Source: Endozoicomonas sp965261315 (GTDB taxonomy: Bacteria; Pseudomonadota; Gammaproteobacteria; Pseudomonadales; Endozoicomonadaceae). From it: a stretch of DNA of 64,000 nucleotides. The notes below the pieces were generated by a model. That model was not told the DNA's origin. It ran no database searches and saw only the letters and a program-made list of their open reading frames with translations. This document shows positions 17,267 through 27,277 of this stretch, piece by piece (position 1 is the first letter of the stretch; each line of letters opens with the position of its first letter). The stretch is from positions 1-64,000 of the forward strand of contig CBDHDM010000028.1 of assembly GCA_965261315.1 (NCBI GenBank). Reading direction: 5' to 3'. The position numbers were made by a program, and so were the translations under genes.

Positions 17267-18928
17267 CTGTACGTACGCTCTAATAACTCCTGAAATTCCA
17301 GAGTGCCAAGAGAATCCTCCCCTTTTCTCTCTAATGTGGGACAAATATTTTAGGAAAACTCAAAAATCAGGCAGCAAACACTCTTCCACTATGCTGAGAA
17401 GATGCTTTCATTTGGCGCGGAGGTGGCTGTCAGGATGGCGCCGGGTGCCTGGCCAGAATCACCAGGTTGTAACAGACAACCGATAACCAGCAATGAGAAT
17501 CAAAGCGTTCAGAGCCCTTGCAGTGGCAGCGTGATAGTCCAAAACATCTTTTTAGCCACGAAATTCCTGCTTCAATACCTGCCCGGAAGCGAAAGAGTGT
17601 TTTATACACATACTGACTTTTAGTCATCTCTTCGACTTCAAGTCCACGCTTTTTATTAAAAGCCACATCGCTGATTCCCATGGCTTTGGCTTTTTCCAAA
17701 TTTTCGCGACACGCGTATCCGCCGTCACTGCTTGTCTGGCGGGGTACACGCCCATAAAGTTCTTTTTGTCTTTCCATCATCGGAAGGAATCGGTCAGAAT
17801 CCGCTGGATTACCTTCCTCGATAACCAGATCCAGGATCAATCGACTTTTTCCCTGAACCAGGTTCAGTTTATGGCCGTACTGCACTTGCCGCCTGTCTTT
17901 TACGATGATATCCGTATGGGGTTCATACAGGCTAACCACTTTCTCTTGGGCTGGCACCTTTTCACCCTTCAAGACCCTTCGCTCTGTCTGAGAGACTATT
18001 GCATCCACCAAGGGTAACAGGTGATCCACATCAGCCTGCCACTTTTCGGCATCATCTGCCAAGAGACACTGCCCCTGCTGACGGGCGTTCGCAATCTTGA
18101 AAGTGGCTTCGATAAGCACCTTCCGGGATTTTCGGGTCAACTGCAGCAGTTTTTTATAATGCTGATCCCGCTCTTCTTTACGAGCGTATATGCATTTTCT
18201 GGCCGCATCTTTTACGGCCCGGTTGTGATGGGTATATTCATAAAGCGGTGTCGCTGTCAGTGTTTGTCCCCGTTTAAGCAGCCGACAAATTTCTTTAACA
18301 GAACTGGCTAAAAGATCACTGTCGCAAGGTGGTTTGATATCCGATTCGGTGACTGTGCTGTCAATGGCCACAGTGCGCCCCTTCTCAATACCCTGATCTT
18401 TAGCGGTCATAAGCTGACAGTTGTTAATCCGTTCCCATGTAGATGCAGTGAGGAGGCTGATGAGCCCATGCAGACTGGAGCGACTTGGCCGCTGGTTTGG
18501 TTCGAGACGACAGAAGTCTCGAAAGAGCATGGAGTCCATCAAAACAAACGACAAGTAGTCATAATCACAATCCAAATACTTTTTCAGGAGTGCCGCACGA
18601 AGAACGGATTCTGCTGATAGTCCGTTTCGGCCAGTGTTCTGTTTATCACCAGAACTTAAGTCCTCATAAATCCAGTCATTGAACTGTGGATGGGTATCAA
18701 GCCATTGAGAGATGCCGGAAAGCTGAGAGCAGATTTCATGAGGTACGTAATGAAGTTCCATACTACACTGCGGGTTGCGTTTTTTACGCATTTGGAGCCC
18801 TCTCTGTTTGGCTTTCCCTGATGTTTATTGGCCTTGGGAAGTTTAGTCGCCAAATGGCAGTAGGGCTCCACTTAATTTTTCAGGATAAAATCTCCAGTTT
18901 TCAATTGGTTGGGTTTTTGGACGAGAAC
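17229..18928 (-). mobile_element. ISNCY-type insertion sequence, copy 1 (1700 bp)
   Basis: The element begins GTTCTCGTCCAAAAA and ends with the complement TTTTTGGACGAGAAC. It is flanked by the direct repeat TAGGTA (17223-17228 and 18929-18934), a 6-bp target duplication. Copy 2 (21596-23295) has the same length, is almost identical in sequence and lies in the opposite orientation. It interrupts the unknown gene next to hipAB. Confidence 0.88.
17430..18791 (-). CDS. ISNCY (ISDol1-like) family transposase
   Basis: 453 residues. A DDE-type transposase with AIDSTVTESDI, YEPHTDIIVKDRRQ, SSDGGYACREN and FRAGIEAGISWLKRCFG, which place it near the ISDol1 group of unclassified IS. ATG 18791 has GAGGGCTCC upstream. 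The frame appears intact. The same protein is encoded by copy 2 at 21733-23094. Confidence 0.85.
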   Translation of the reverse strand: MRKKRNPQCSMELHYVPHEICSQLSGISQWLDTHPQFNDWIYEDLSSGDKQNTGRNGLSAESVLRAALLKKYLDCDYDYLSFVLMDSMLFRDFCRLEPNQRPSRSSLHGLISLLTASTWERINNCQLMTAKDQGIEKGRTVAIDSTVTESDIKPPCDSDLLASSVKEICRLLKRGQTLTATPLYEYTHHNRAVKDAARKCIYARKEERDQHYKKLLQLTRKSRKVLIEATFKIANARQQGQCLLADDAEKWQADVDHLLPLVDAIVSQTERRVLKGEKVPAQEKVVSLYEPHTDIIVKDRRQVQYGHKLNLVQGKSRLILDLVIEEGNPADSDRFLPMMERQKELYGRVPRQTSSDGGYACRENLEKAKAMGISDVAFNKKRGLEVEEMTKSQYVYKTLFRFRAGIEAGISWLKRCFGLSRCHCKGSERFDSHCWLSVVCYNLVILARHPAPS

Positions 18929-18934
18929 TAGGTA

Positions 18935-19983
18935 ACAGTAAATTCTCCAAACAGTCAGGTACCACACTGGTAATAGCCAAAAAAACCGATAGCAATCCTG
19001 CTGACACCATTCGGCAGATGTGGGCTCAATGGTTGAATAATAAGAAAGAAGATGAGTTTCGTCGTATTGATCGAATCAAGGGGCAAAACGGCAAAGGAAA
19101 GCGCTATTTCACCGACGTGTTGAAAAGAAGAGAGGTCATTGCTGCTTATCTGAAGGAGTGTGAAGTAAACGCCTGGATTGCCTTTGAAGACTTTGCCAAT
19201 TTTATGTTCATTACCGGCGCCGAGCTAAAAGTTACAACAGAACCACACTATCTTTATATTTACGGTCCGGGTGATGGCCAGTTTCATGGCGGGGACTGGG
19301 ATTTTCTGGAGGTTCGCTATTTGCGCTGCTTCCTGCTGGAATATGCAGCAACCCTTGGCCTGGTGGATGTGATAATGGCACCGCCCAATACCGATGAGAG
19401 CTTTCATGATGAATACGGCGACATGGAGTGCCTCAGCCGTTACGACGGTCTGCGATATTTCCGCCTGACACCATTGGGTCAGTTCGTACTGGGCCTGACC
19501 GACCATTATAAAGCAGATCACACGGAGCCAACTGAAACACCATTAACTATTCAACGACAGGGACGAATTGCCTTTAATCATGAGCCGACACCATGGGAGC
19601 AGCGGTTGCTGTCGCTGTACGCGGATTATCACAAGGATCAGACCTGGAAATTATCCCGTAAAAAGATGATGGAAACATTGCAGATTGGAGGTAGTGTCGA
19701 TGAATTAAAGAACTTCCTTAAGAACCGGGATGATCAGCCCTTTCTACCGGAAGATTGCGAGAGCATCCTGAAGCAGGCGGAGGCTAATATCGCGGGCGTT
19801 GAAATAAAAGAAGAGGCATTGATCGTGAACTGCAAAACACAGGAAATAGTCGAGTTTATTATCAATGATAAAGTCTTGTCCAAGTGGTGCCAGCGATTGG
19901 GTAAGCAACAAATCGTGATCCCCAAAAGTAAAGAAAAGAAGTTTAAAGAGAGCCTCAATTCCGTTGGGATTGGTTGCGTCTGA
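18935..19983 (+). pseudogene. 3' part of the interrupted gene beside hipAB
   Basis: This frame continues the 5' part at 16472-17228 once the IS is removed. It contains TTLVIAKKTDSNPADTIRQM, DVLKRREVIAAYLKE, YGPGDGQFHGGDWDFLEVRY, LRYFRLTPLGQFVLGL and a C-terminal segment EFIINDKVLSKWCQRLGKQQ. The pieces total about 600 residues. An ATG at 19018 could let the 3' part be translated alone. The C-terminal layout faintly recalls helicase-associated C-terminal domains, but I make no assignment. Confidence 0.6.
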
Positions 19984-20139
19984 CTCATTTCATTTGGAGT
20001 AGTCATAACTAACAGTCAGTTACTGGCTGACACTACTCTATTTCGGTAGAGTATCCTCGCAGCTGGATCTTTTTTAGATGATTATAGAGGCTGTTGCAAA
20101 AACCGTTTTTGGACAACCTTGATAGACTGGGAACCTCTC

Positions 20140-21615
20140 TCATGCAGCCATGGTGGCCCACATAAAAAGCCTATTGCAATCTGATGAAAAATTACTGCCC
20201 GTCAAAACGGCTTTAAATTGACACCAAAGGCGGTAAAAAAGTCGCAAAATCAGGCTTGAAGCAGCAGCGGCTACTACCCTGCTGAGATTGTATGCTAACA
20301 GGTGGAGGCTGAACTCCAGTTTAACGCCCGGTAGGCCACGACGACGGAAACGGTTGAGCCCCTGTACCGTTCTCAGATAGCCGAAAACCGGTTCCACCAT
20401 CGCCTTTCGATGTTTAAATGCCTTTTTAGCTGCCGGGTGTTGCATGGTTTCCCGTAGTGCGTCTTTGGCATCATCAATGGCAAACCGGCTGATCTGCCTG
20501 CCTTTCTTTTTACTGCTTGTGCACCGGTTTTGCAGTGGGCAGTTCTGGCAATCTGCTCCGCCATATACCCTTGCGGCATCAGACTTTGCATTTTTACCGG
20601 GTTGATAAAGAAGCACCAATGTCTGCTCACCAGGGCAGTAGTAAACATCATTTGTCGTATCATAACGGAAACGACTTTTATGGAATTTTTTGCCCTTTTT
20701 AGGTTTACCCGGCTTGCCACTCTCCGGACACAACAGGCTGATATCACGATCTATCGTTGTCGTGATGACGGTTTCATTGGCATAACCTCCATCCAGCAGT
20801 AATTCATCAGGACTTTGTCCGGTAGTGCGTACTGCCTGATCCAGCATCTCTGGAATAACGGCCGTTTCGTTGGTGGGATCAACGGCCACGGCGACCACCA
20901 CCCGTTTCTCATTGGCCAGAACCGAAGGGGTATAACCAGGCGCATAACCTCGCCCCCGTTTCATTTTCTGAATAATGGCTTCAGGCTCTGTTGGGCTGAC
21001 CATGGTGTTTTCAGCGGCTTTCTGGCTACGTTTTCTGCGCTTTTCCTTTTGGGAAAGCAGCGTCTCAAGAACCACTGTCTTGTGCACGACTACTGTCTGC
21101 TTTTCTTCATCCCCGGGCGCTTTCTCCGCTTGACGCCGAGCTTCTTCCAGAGCAGCCCTGGCCGCTTCTTCTTTCACCAGATTGTAATTCGAACAAGCCG
21201 CTTCAATGGTGGTGCCATCACCGGCCAGACAGTGGCCTGAAGAGCGGGTCTTTTTCAGTGCCAACCGGGCGAGATCCTCAAAAAAACTGAGGCTCAGGGA
21301 TTCGGCATGCATAATGACAAACCGGCCAATATTGGCATGATCCGGAAAAATGCCACCACTGACCCACATGCAGCCCAGATTGAGCCGGGCAAGTGCCTCC
21401 AGACCTCGCAATGAAGTAACGCCCTGCATGATGCCGTAAAGAATAAGCCCGACCATGTTGCGAGGCGCGTAGGGTGGGCGACCTGATTTGCCATAGCGTA
21501 TTTCAAAATCCGACCAGTCCAGTTCGTTAAGGAAATCAGCAACAATGATGGGGGTTTTCTGACCAGCCTGTTCCAGGTGCTGTTGCAGATAGGTAGTTCT
21601 CGTCCAAAAACCCAA
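20140..21615 (-). pseudogene. IS1182-family transposase, split by ISNCY insertion
   Basis: The visible 491-codon frame begins with IS-derived residues (MGFWTRT) and then enters TYLQQHLEQAGQKTPIIV, RPPYAPRNMVGLILYG, GDGTTIEAACSNYNL, LLDGGYANE, CQNCPLQNRC and HRKAMVEPVFGYLRTV. Its true N-terminus, MPEKAPSDITIGH, is at 23302-23339 on the far side of ISNCY copy 2. Joining the two at one TACCTA copy restores the frame. The insertion inactivates it. Confidence 0.8.
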
Positions 21616-23295
21616 CCAATTGAAAACTGGAGATTTTATCCTGAAAAATTAAGTGGAGCCCTACTGCCATTTGGCGACTAAACTTCCCAAGGCCAATAAA
21701 CATCAGGGAAAGCCAAACAGAGAGGGCTCCAAATGCGTAAAAAACGCAACCCGCAGTGTAGTATGGAACTTCATTACGTACCTCATGAAATCTGCTCTCA
21801 GCTTTCCGGCATCTCTCAATGGCTTGATACCCATCCACAGTTCAATGACTGGATTTATGAGGACTTAAGTTCTGGTGATAAACAGAACACTGGCCGAAAC
21901 GGACTATCAGCAGAATCCGTTCTTCGTGCGGCACTCCTGAAAAAGTATTTGGATTGTGATTATGACTACTTGTCGTTTGTTTTGATGGACTCCATGCTCT
22001 TTCGAGACTTCTGTCGTCTCGAACCAAACCAGCGGCCAAGTCGCTCCAGTCTGCATGGGCTCATCAGCCTCCTCACTGCATCTACATGGGAACGGATTAA
22101 CAACTGTCAGCTTATGACCGCTAAAGATCAGGGTATTGAGAAGGGGCGCACTGTGGCCATTGACAGCACAGTCACCGAATCGGATATCAAACCACCTTGC
22201 GACAGTGATCTTTTAGCCAGTTCTGTTAAAGAAATTTGTCGGCTGCTTAAACGGGGACAAACACTGACAGCGACACCGCTTTATGAATATACCCATCACA
22301 ACCGGGCCGTAAAAGATGCGGCCAGAAAATGCATATACGCTCGTAAAGAAGAGCGGGATCAGCATTATAAAAAACTGCTGCAGTTGACCCGAAAATCCCG
22401 GAAGGTGCTTATCGAAGCCACTTTCAAGATTGCGAACGCCCGTCAGCAGGGGCAGTGTCTCTTGGCAGATGATGCCGAAAAGTGGCAGGCTGATGTGGAT
22501 CACCTGTTACCCTTGGTGGATGCAATAGTCTCTCAGACAGAGCGAAGGGTCTTGAAGGGTGAAAAGGTGCCAGCCCAAGAGAAAGTGGTTAGCCTGTATG
22601 AACCCCATACGGATATCATCGTAAAAGACAGGCGGCAAGTGCAGTACGGCCATAAACTGAACCTGGTTCAGGGAAAAAGTCGATTGATCCTGGATCTGGT
22701 TATCGAGGAAGGTAATCCAGCGGATTCTGACCGATTCCTTCCGATGATGGAAAGACAAAAAGAACTTTATGGGCGTGTACCCCGCCAGACAAGCAGTGAC
22801 GGCGGATACGCGTGTCGCGAAAATTTGGAAAAAGCCAAAGCCATGGGAATCAGCGATGTGGCTTTTAATAAAAAGCGTGGACTTGAAGTCGAAGAGATGA
22901 CTAAAAGTCAGTATGTGTATAAAACACTCTTTCGCTTCCGGGCAGGTATTGAAGCAGGAATTTCGTGGCTAAAAAGATGTTTTGGACTATCACGCTGCCA
23001 CTGCAAGGGCTCTGAACGCTTTGATTCTCATTGCTGGTTATCGGTTGTCTGTTACAACCTGGTGATTCTGGCCAGGCACCCAGCGCCATCCTGACAGCCA
23101 CCTCCGCGCCAAATGAAAGCATCTTCTCAGCATAGTGGAAGAGTGTTTGCTGCCTGATTTTTGAGTTTTCCTAAAATATTTGTCCCACATTAGAGAGAAA
23201 AGGGGAGGATTCTCTTGGCACTCTGGAATTTCAGGAGTTATTAGAGCGTACGTACAGTCAAATTATGATTGCCCGATGCGTTTTTGGACGAGAAC
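21596..23295 (+). mobile_element. ISNCY-type insertion sequence, copy 2 (1700 bp, inverted)
   Basis: It has the same ends as copy 1 and the same target duplication TAGGTA (21590-21595 and 23296-23301). It sits inside the IS1182 transposase gene, which dates it after that element. Both copies chose TAGGTA, pointing to target preference. As inverted twins about 2.7 kb apart they could invert the segment 18929-21595. Confidence 0.88.
21733..23094 (+). CDS. ISNCY (ISDol1-like) family transposase, copy 2
   Basis: 453 residues, identical in the translated track to the copy-1 transposase (AIDSTVTESDI, SSDGGYACREN, FRAGIEAGISWLKR). ATG 21733 follows GAGGGCTCC. A nucleotide difference between copies occurs just outside the frame (for example CGGGTAAT versus the CGGGCAAT complement near the end). 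Confidence 0.85.
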   Translation: MRKKRNPQCSMELHYVPHEICSQLSGISQWLDTHPQFNDWIYEDLSSGDKQNTGRNGLSAESVLRAALLKKYLDCDYDYLSFVLMDSMLFRDFCRLEPNQRPSRSSLHGLISLLTASTWERINNCQLMTAKDQGIEKGRTVAIDSTVTESDIKPPCDSDLLASSVKEICRLLKRGQTLTATPLYEYTHHNRAVKDAARKCIYARKEERDQHYKKLLQLTRKSRKVLIEATFKIANARQQGQCLLADDAEKWQADVDHLLPLVDAIVSQTERRVLKGEKVPAQEKVVSLYEPHTDIIVKDRRQVQYGHKLNLVQGKSRLILDLVIEEGNPADSDRFLPMMERQKELYGRVPRQTSSDGGYACRENLEKAKAMGISDVAFNKKRGLEVEEMTKSQYVYKTLFRFRAGIEAGISWLKRCFGLSRCHCKGSERFDSHCWLSVVCYNLVILARHPAPS

Positions 23296-23301
23296 TAGGT
23301 A

Positions 23302-23339
23302 TGTCCAATCGTGATGTCTGATGGTGCTTTTTCTGGCAT
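23302..23339 (-). pseudogene. N-terminal codons of the split IS1182 transposase
   Basis: Starting at the ATG at 23339 the frame reads MPEKAPSDITIGH and reaches the TACCTA duplication, after which the ISNCY copy begins. Across the IS it resumes as TYLQQHLEQ. A perfect 8-bp stem (ATGTCGTA with TACGACAT) lies just upstream at about 23358-23382 and may belong to the element's end. Confidence 0.7.
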
Positions 23340-23459
23340 GTCAGCCAGTTCGGAGAAAATGTCGTATTGAGGAGTACGACATATATCCAATTTTTGCTTT
23401 GTTGTCATGGCTGGTTATGGTGGCGCTGGAATAGCGGTATTTTAATAGCTTTCGGGGTT

Positions 23460-23732
23460 TCAGTAGTGGAAGCGGCATTGAAGTATGAACAGGTTGTCGT
23501 TGCTGTAGGCGTATACCAACCGGTGTTCCTGGTCAATCCTGCGTGACCAGAATCCTGAGAAGTTGCCTTTCAGGGGTTCTGGCTTTCCTGTACCTTCAAA
23601 AGGGGTACGCATGCATTCTTTAATCAGTGTTCTTAGTTTCCTGGCTTTTGGCTTGTCGTGGTCGAGCCAGTATTGAACGTCTTCCCATGCTTCTTCAGAC
23701 CAGCTTAACGTGATTTTTTTCAGGGTGCTCAT
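23460..23732 (-). CDS. yoeB: YoeB-type mRNA endonuclease toxin
   Basis: 90 residues of the Txe/YoeB family: SWSEEAWEDVQYWLDHDK, KPEPLKGNFSGFWSRRID and the C-terminal RFHY. The final His-Tyr pair is catalytic in YoeB, and Arg and Glu positions are also kept. It cleaves mRNA at ribosomes. Its start overlaps the stop of the antitoxin gene by four bases (ATGA), typical for co-translation. Intact TA module of the island. Confidence 0.93.
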   Translation of the reverse strand: MSTLKKITLSWSEEAWEDVQYWLDHDKPKARKLRTLIKECMRTPFEGTGKPEPLKGNFSGFWSRRIDQEHRLVYAYSNDNLFILQCRFHY

Positions 23733-23983
23733 AGTTCAGGCAGATCCCTGATGATGCTTTTATTGGTTTTGAATTGTTCTGCGGCCGATTTTAACCGTCG
23801 GGCATTTTCAGGGGACGAGAGTAAATACAGGGTTTCCATAAGGCTGTCGTAACTTTCCTTCGACATCACGACCGCATCTTCTGCATCACGCCGGTGAACG
23901 ATGGTGTGGGTCGCATCATTGACAACGCTGTCCAGAACCGCTTTCAGGTTTTTTCTCATTTCCGTGTAGGAGACTACATTCAT
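23729..23983 (-). CDS. yefM: YefM-type antitoxin
   Basis: 84 residues of the Phd/YefM fold: MNVVSYTEMRKNLKAVLDSV at the DNA-binding N-terminus, HTIVHRRDAEDAVVMS in the core and a flexible C-terminal tail that binds YoeB. It would repress its own promoter and block YoeB. It is the first gene of the pair. The region upstream holds GTACGTTTTAAAGTAC near 24000, a possible operator. Confidence 0.93.
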   Translation of the reverse strand: MNVVSYTEMRKNLKAVLDSVVNDATHTIVHRRDAEDAVVMSKESYDSLMETLYLLSSPENARRLKSAAEQFKTNKSIIRDLPEL

Positions 23984-24038
23984 TGTATTTCCAGATACCT
24001 GTACGTTTTAAAGTACAAGTATAATCCTCTTTCGTTAA

Positions 24039-24890
24039 TTGGCAAGCGGGGCAGTGTCTGGTCAGCTCTCAGGCTTTGCTCAGGATCTGGCATCAGAGGG
24101 GCCACAGGCGTTTCGGATGTTTCCCTGTCTTTATTTGTCACAGCCGTACTCTCCGCTTTTTGTTGCTGATTTTGTCGATCCTGCCTTGCAGCAAGGTTTA
24201 TACCTTGAGGTGCTTGAGTCTTATTTACGTGGTGAAGTTAGTAAGGTAGACGGTATCGCCCTGGCCTCCAGCTGTTTGCTGATCAATCGGGATTGGTTTA
24301 TGGCCATCGGTGGATTTCGGGACGAGTTTGCCGGGCACGGCTGCGAAGATTTTGACCTGATTCATCGTCTGGCGGCGTTTTATCCCATTGGTCAGCGGCC
24401 TGATGAGTATTCTGACGATATGAAAAGTCAGTTTCCGTCAGAGTACCGGGGGTTTCGCCGTTACTTCAGTTATTATTCGACACCCTATCTGTTCAGCGGA
24501 TCATTTCTTCTGCACCAGTGGCACCCGAGGCCTTTGACTCGTCAATACCACCGTAAACGAAAGGATAACGAAGCCCGGTTTGCGGAGATACTTCGGCATC
24601 CGGTTCTGATGCTGCCAGAACCTTTGGCCGGTTGCGTGAATGGTGGTCAGATTAGGCATTTATTGACAAGGGGTACTGTCAGTTCCGAATATAGGCTGCC
24701 AGACTTTGGCCAATGGCTACGAGAGCAACAAGAACAGGCGGGTTATCCTGTCAGCTGGTATTCCGGTTTTTTTGGTTATCGGGTTGGTGTGAAAAAAGCA
24801 TCAGGTACCCCCTGGCGCAAATTTAGAAAACTGCTGTTAAACCCGGGTGCGTTTTTTCGTGACGCTATTTTACGAAAAAGCGGTAAGTAA
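24039..24890 (+). pseudogene. C-terminal fragment of a GT-A glycosyltransferase (polysaccharide polymerase-like)
   Basis: About 280 codons without a proper start. The visible segments are DGIALASSCLLINRDWFMAI, GGFRDEFAGHGCEDFDLIHR (acidic ED site of the GT2/GT7-like second domain) and a C-terminal basic tail WRKFRKLLLNPGAFF. Such domains occur at the C-terminus of bifunctional capsule polymerases. The glycosyltransferase gene at 35836 is cut exactly where its second GT domain begins, so this fragment could be the missing half of that gene or of a relative. That link is inference. Confidence 0.6.
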
Positions 24891-25193
24891 TTTCAAATGA
24901 TGGACAATGAAAGGGCAATACAGTCAACATTGAAGCCCTGCTGACTCTCAGTGAGTAGGTAGGCGACAGTTTTTAACAGGCGGCTCAGATTGGAATTTTC
25001 CAAGACAGATGTCCCGAAAGCTGAACTTCAGGCCGCCTTTGTCTGGGATCAGATATCCAGATGAATACCAGCGGTGAAGCCCTTGATGGTGTCTGAATGA
25101 CCGCCAGAAACCGGGGTCATATATGGTCCGCCCCGCGATGCAAGGAAAACGAAGCCGGGTCTTGTTTTTTGCATAAGTATTGCCACTTGATTA
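24891..25193. other. Junction region between gene fragments
   Basis: No intact gene. On the minus strand a short tail reads TPVSGGHSDTIKGFTAGIHL and ends at about 25049, which could be the end of a lost gene. The plus strand then enters the dehydrogenase fragment at 25194. It looks like a patchwork of recombination joints. Confidence 0.35.
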
Positions 25194-25444
25194 CGAAGGC
25201 CGGTTCCGATAACTTCCGGGCATCGTCCATCCAGGGCATTATGAAGCGTATCAAGGCCAAGGGTATTGGGGTTGTTGTGTATGAGCTGGTACTGGATGAG
25301 CCGGAGTTTTATCACTCCCGGGTGATTACCGATCTGGACGAGTTCAAGCAAACCGCCGATGTGATCGTTTCCAACCGCCTGGTGGATGAGCTGGCCGATG
25401 TGCTGGATAAAGTGTATACCCGAGACCTGTTCGGTTCCGATTAA
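25194..25444 (+). pseudogene. 3' fragment of a UDP-glucose 6-dehydrogenase gene (first tail copy)
   Basis: The frame KAGSDNFRASSIQGIMKRIK then VVVYELVLDEPEFYHSRV, TADVIVSNRLVDELADVLDK, ending FGSD, is the C-terminal NAD/UDP-binding part of Ugd. The N-terminal part is absent. The related tail at 29051-29281 differs (VVVYEPEFFNSRV, VIISN), so at least two versions of the gene have contributed. KAGSDNFRASSIQ is the sequence that recurs beside the TA cassettes. Confidence 0.75.
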
Positions 25445-25473
25445 AAATTACCCGATGATGTTGTTGCAGCGTT

Positions 25474-25740
25474 TTAAATGCTTTTGCCTTCTGATTTCAG
25501 GATCAAAACGCCTTGCCCTGGTTCCTGCAGGAATGCCTCAATAATCCCTTTGTAAAGTAATGCTGCTTTTATCTGATCGGCGTTGAGATTCGGGTGGTCA
25601 GCCAGAATCTCTTCCTGACTCATACCCTCAGCCAGCATTTCAAGAATATCGGTAACGGCCAGCCTGGTGCCTTTGATGCAGGGTTTACCAAAACGCTTGG
25701 CCGGGTTTTGATCTATGTAGTGCAAGTAATTGTCACTCAT
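25474..25740 (-). CDS. DUF433 protein, probable orphan antitoxin
   Basis: 88 residues from ATG 25740 (AGGA upstream). YIDQNPAKRFGKPCIKGTRL, AVTDILEMLAEGMSQEEIL and the helix DQIKAALLYKGI define DUF433, a small helix-turn-helix protein usually paired with a PIN-like DUF5615 toxin. No partner toxin is encoded downstream, where the ugd fragment begins, so it appears orphaned. The last residues QGVLILKSEGKSI lie outside the usual domain and may come from the junction. Confidence 0.75.
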   Translation of the reverse strand: MSDNYLHYIDQNPAKRFGKPCIKGTRLAVTDILEMLAEGMSQEEILADHPNLNADQIKAALLYKGIIEAFLQEPGQGVLILKSEGKSI

Positions 25741-25833
25741 TGGTTTATTTTCCTGTGGGTACGAAAACGGGGTCAAGCCCTGAGGCTGTCGGACTTTACC
25801 GGGCTCATAAGGATTTCGTAGTCGAGTCTATTC

Positions 25834-26016
25834 TTAAGCGCGATTCCCTTTGTTGAAATCACCCAGAGCAACGGTAACCGCTGCCGAATCAGAGTATGGC
25901 TTGCTGGTTATCTGGCAGTGAATGACATCACCTTTACTGACGCTTGTCAGAACCAGATGATCGGGTAATTTCAGGTTGCCGTGATTACCGACGGTGGCTT
26001 TGTCGGTCTGTAACAT
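25834..26016 (-). CDS. Small unknown protein (60 aa), possible antitoxin-like
   Basis: MLQTDKATVGNHGNLKLPD opens a 60-residue frame with GCAGGGA just before ATG 26016; an ATG at 26043 in the same frame is also possible. The arrangement G-N-H-G-N-L-K-L-P is faintly like swapped-hairpin AbrB antitoxins (DxxGRIxLP). I do not assign a function. It lies between DUF433 and ugd in the TA-rich block. Confidence 0.4.
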   Translation of the reverse strand: MLQTDKATVGNHGNLKLPDHLVLTSVSKGDVIHCQITSKPYSDSAAVTVALGDFNKGNRA

Positions 26017-26099
26017 GTCCCTGCTCTCTGTTATCTGTATCAATCAACTCCAAGATAGCTTAGTTCCTGACGGGGTGTAAACCGGGGGCAGGGTCATGG

Positions 26100-26225
26100 G
26101 GTCTGGGCTTGATTCTTGAATGAAGTCAAGAAAAATCTTTCCAGCACGGCAGCTGAAAATCACTGTCGTGAAAGTCTGGTTCGGATCTTTGCCCTCGTTC
26201 CCATGCTCCACGTGGGAATGCATGC
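26100..26225. repeat. Dispersed repeat and REP-like palindrome before ugd
   Basis: 26100-26142 (GTCTGGGCTTGATTCTTGAA and onward through AAAAATCTTTCC) is repeated with changes at 28150-28194. At 26195-26222 the sequence CTCGTTCCCATGCTCCACG with its partner GTGGGAATGC forms a REP-like palindrome; a related stretch is at 33247-33266. Confidence 0.6.
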
Positions 26226-26310
26226 CCAATATATCAGTGGGCTACCCGGTCTGAGTCATATACATTGAATGTCGTATAAAATTCCACGGTGACCGAGGTA
26301 ATTAACAGAT

Positions 26311-27277
26311 ATGCAAATTGCAATCGCAGGCACAGGCTACGTAGGCCTGTCCAACGCCGTTTTATTAGCACAACACAATCAGGTGATTGCCGTTGATATC
26401 ATTCCCCAGAAAGTGGAGTTGATTAACGACCGCCTATCGCCCATTGTGGATGCGGAAATCGAAGAGTTCCTGGCCAACCGGGAACTGAATCTCAGGGCGA
26501 CCACTGACCCGCAGCTGGCCTATGCTGATGCGGAGTATGTGATTATTGCCACACCAACGGATTATGACCCGAAAACCAATTATTTTAATACCGCTTCCGT
26601 TGAGGCGGTGATTAAACAGGTGATGACGATTAATCCCAATGCGGTGATGGTGATCAAATCCACCGTTCCCGTAGGCTATACCCAGCGCATTAAAGCGGAG
26701 CTGGGCTGTGACAATATACTCTTCTCACCGGAATTTCTGCGGGAAGGTAAGGCACTGTACGACAACCTCAATCCCTCCCGGATTATTGTGGGTGAGCAGT
26801 CAGAGCGGGCAGAACGATTTGCCCAACTATTGGTAGAAGGTGCGGAGAAAACCGATATCCCGGTACTCTTTACCGACTCCACCGAAGCGGAAGCCATCAA
26901 GCTGTTTTCCAACACCTACCTGGCCATGCGGGTGGTGTATTTTAATGAGCTGGACACCTACGCCCGAGGTGCATGGTCTGGATGCCCGCCAGATTATCAA
27001 AGGGGTGGGTTACGACCCACGGATCGGCGGCCACTACAACAACCCCTCGTTCGGCTACGGCGGTTACTGCCTGCCCAAGGATACCCGACAGCTGCTGGCC
27101 AACTATCAGGATGTACCCAACAATATTATTGGTGCCATTGTGGATGCCAACACCACCCGCAAGGATTTTGTCGCCGAGTCCATTCTCAAGCGCAAATCAC
27201 AGGTGGTGGGTATTTATCGCCTGATTATGAAAACGGGTTCTGATAACTTCCGGGCATCGTCCATCCAGGGCTTTTAA
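26311..27277 (+). pseudogene. ugd: UDP-glucose 6-dehydrogenase, frameshifted and cut at its 3' end
   Basis: The enzyme oxidises UDP-glucose to UDP-glucuronate for surface polysaccharide. The N-terminal Rossmann motif GTGYVGLSNAV and KSTVPVGYTQR are intact. Near 26962 one extra C (TACGCCCGAGGTGCAT) shifts the frame; removing it restores YAEVHGLDARQIIKGVGYD and the catalytic GGYCLPKDT. The span 26311-27277 is 3n+1 bases. The frame then ends at SSIQGF, where an intergenic repeat and TA cassette replace the last 80 or so residues. The displaced tail resembles 29051-29281. ATG 26311 follows CCGAGG. Confidence 0.85.

Larger units (their letters stand above)
20087..23400 (-). mobile_element. IS1182-family element interrupted by ISNCY copy 2
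   Basis: The transposase reading frame runs on the minus strand from 23339 to 23302, is split by ISNCY (21596-23295) and continues from 21589 to 20140. The left outer end lies near GAGGCTGTTGCAAAAACC at about 20091. I could not find a matching right inverted repeat, so the right limit near 23400 is a guess and the right end may be truncated. Confidence 0.55.

Noticed and set aside
17229..23301. The two ISNCY copies as a composite transposon
   Set aside because: Each copy has its own TAGGTA target duplication and they interrupt different genes, so they inserted independently.
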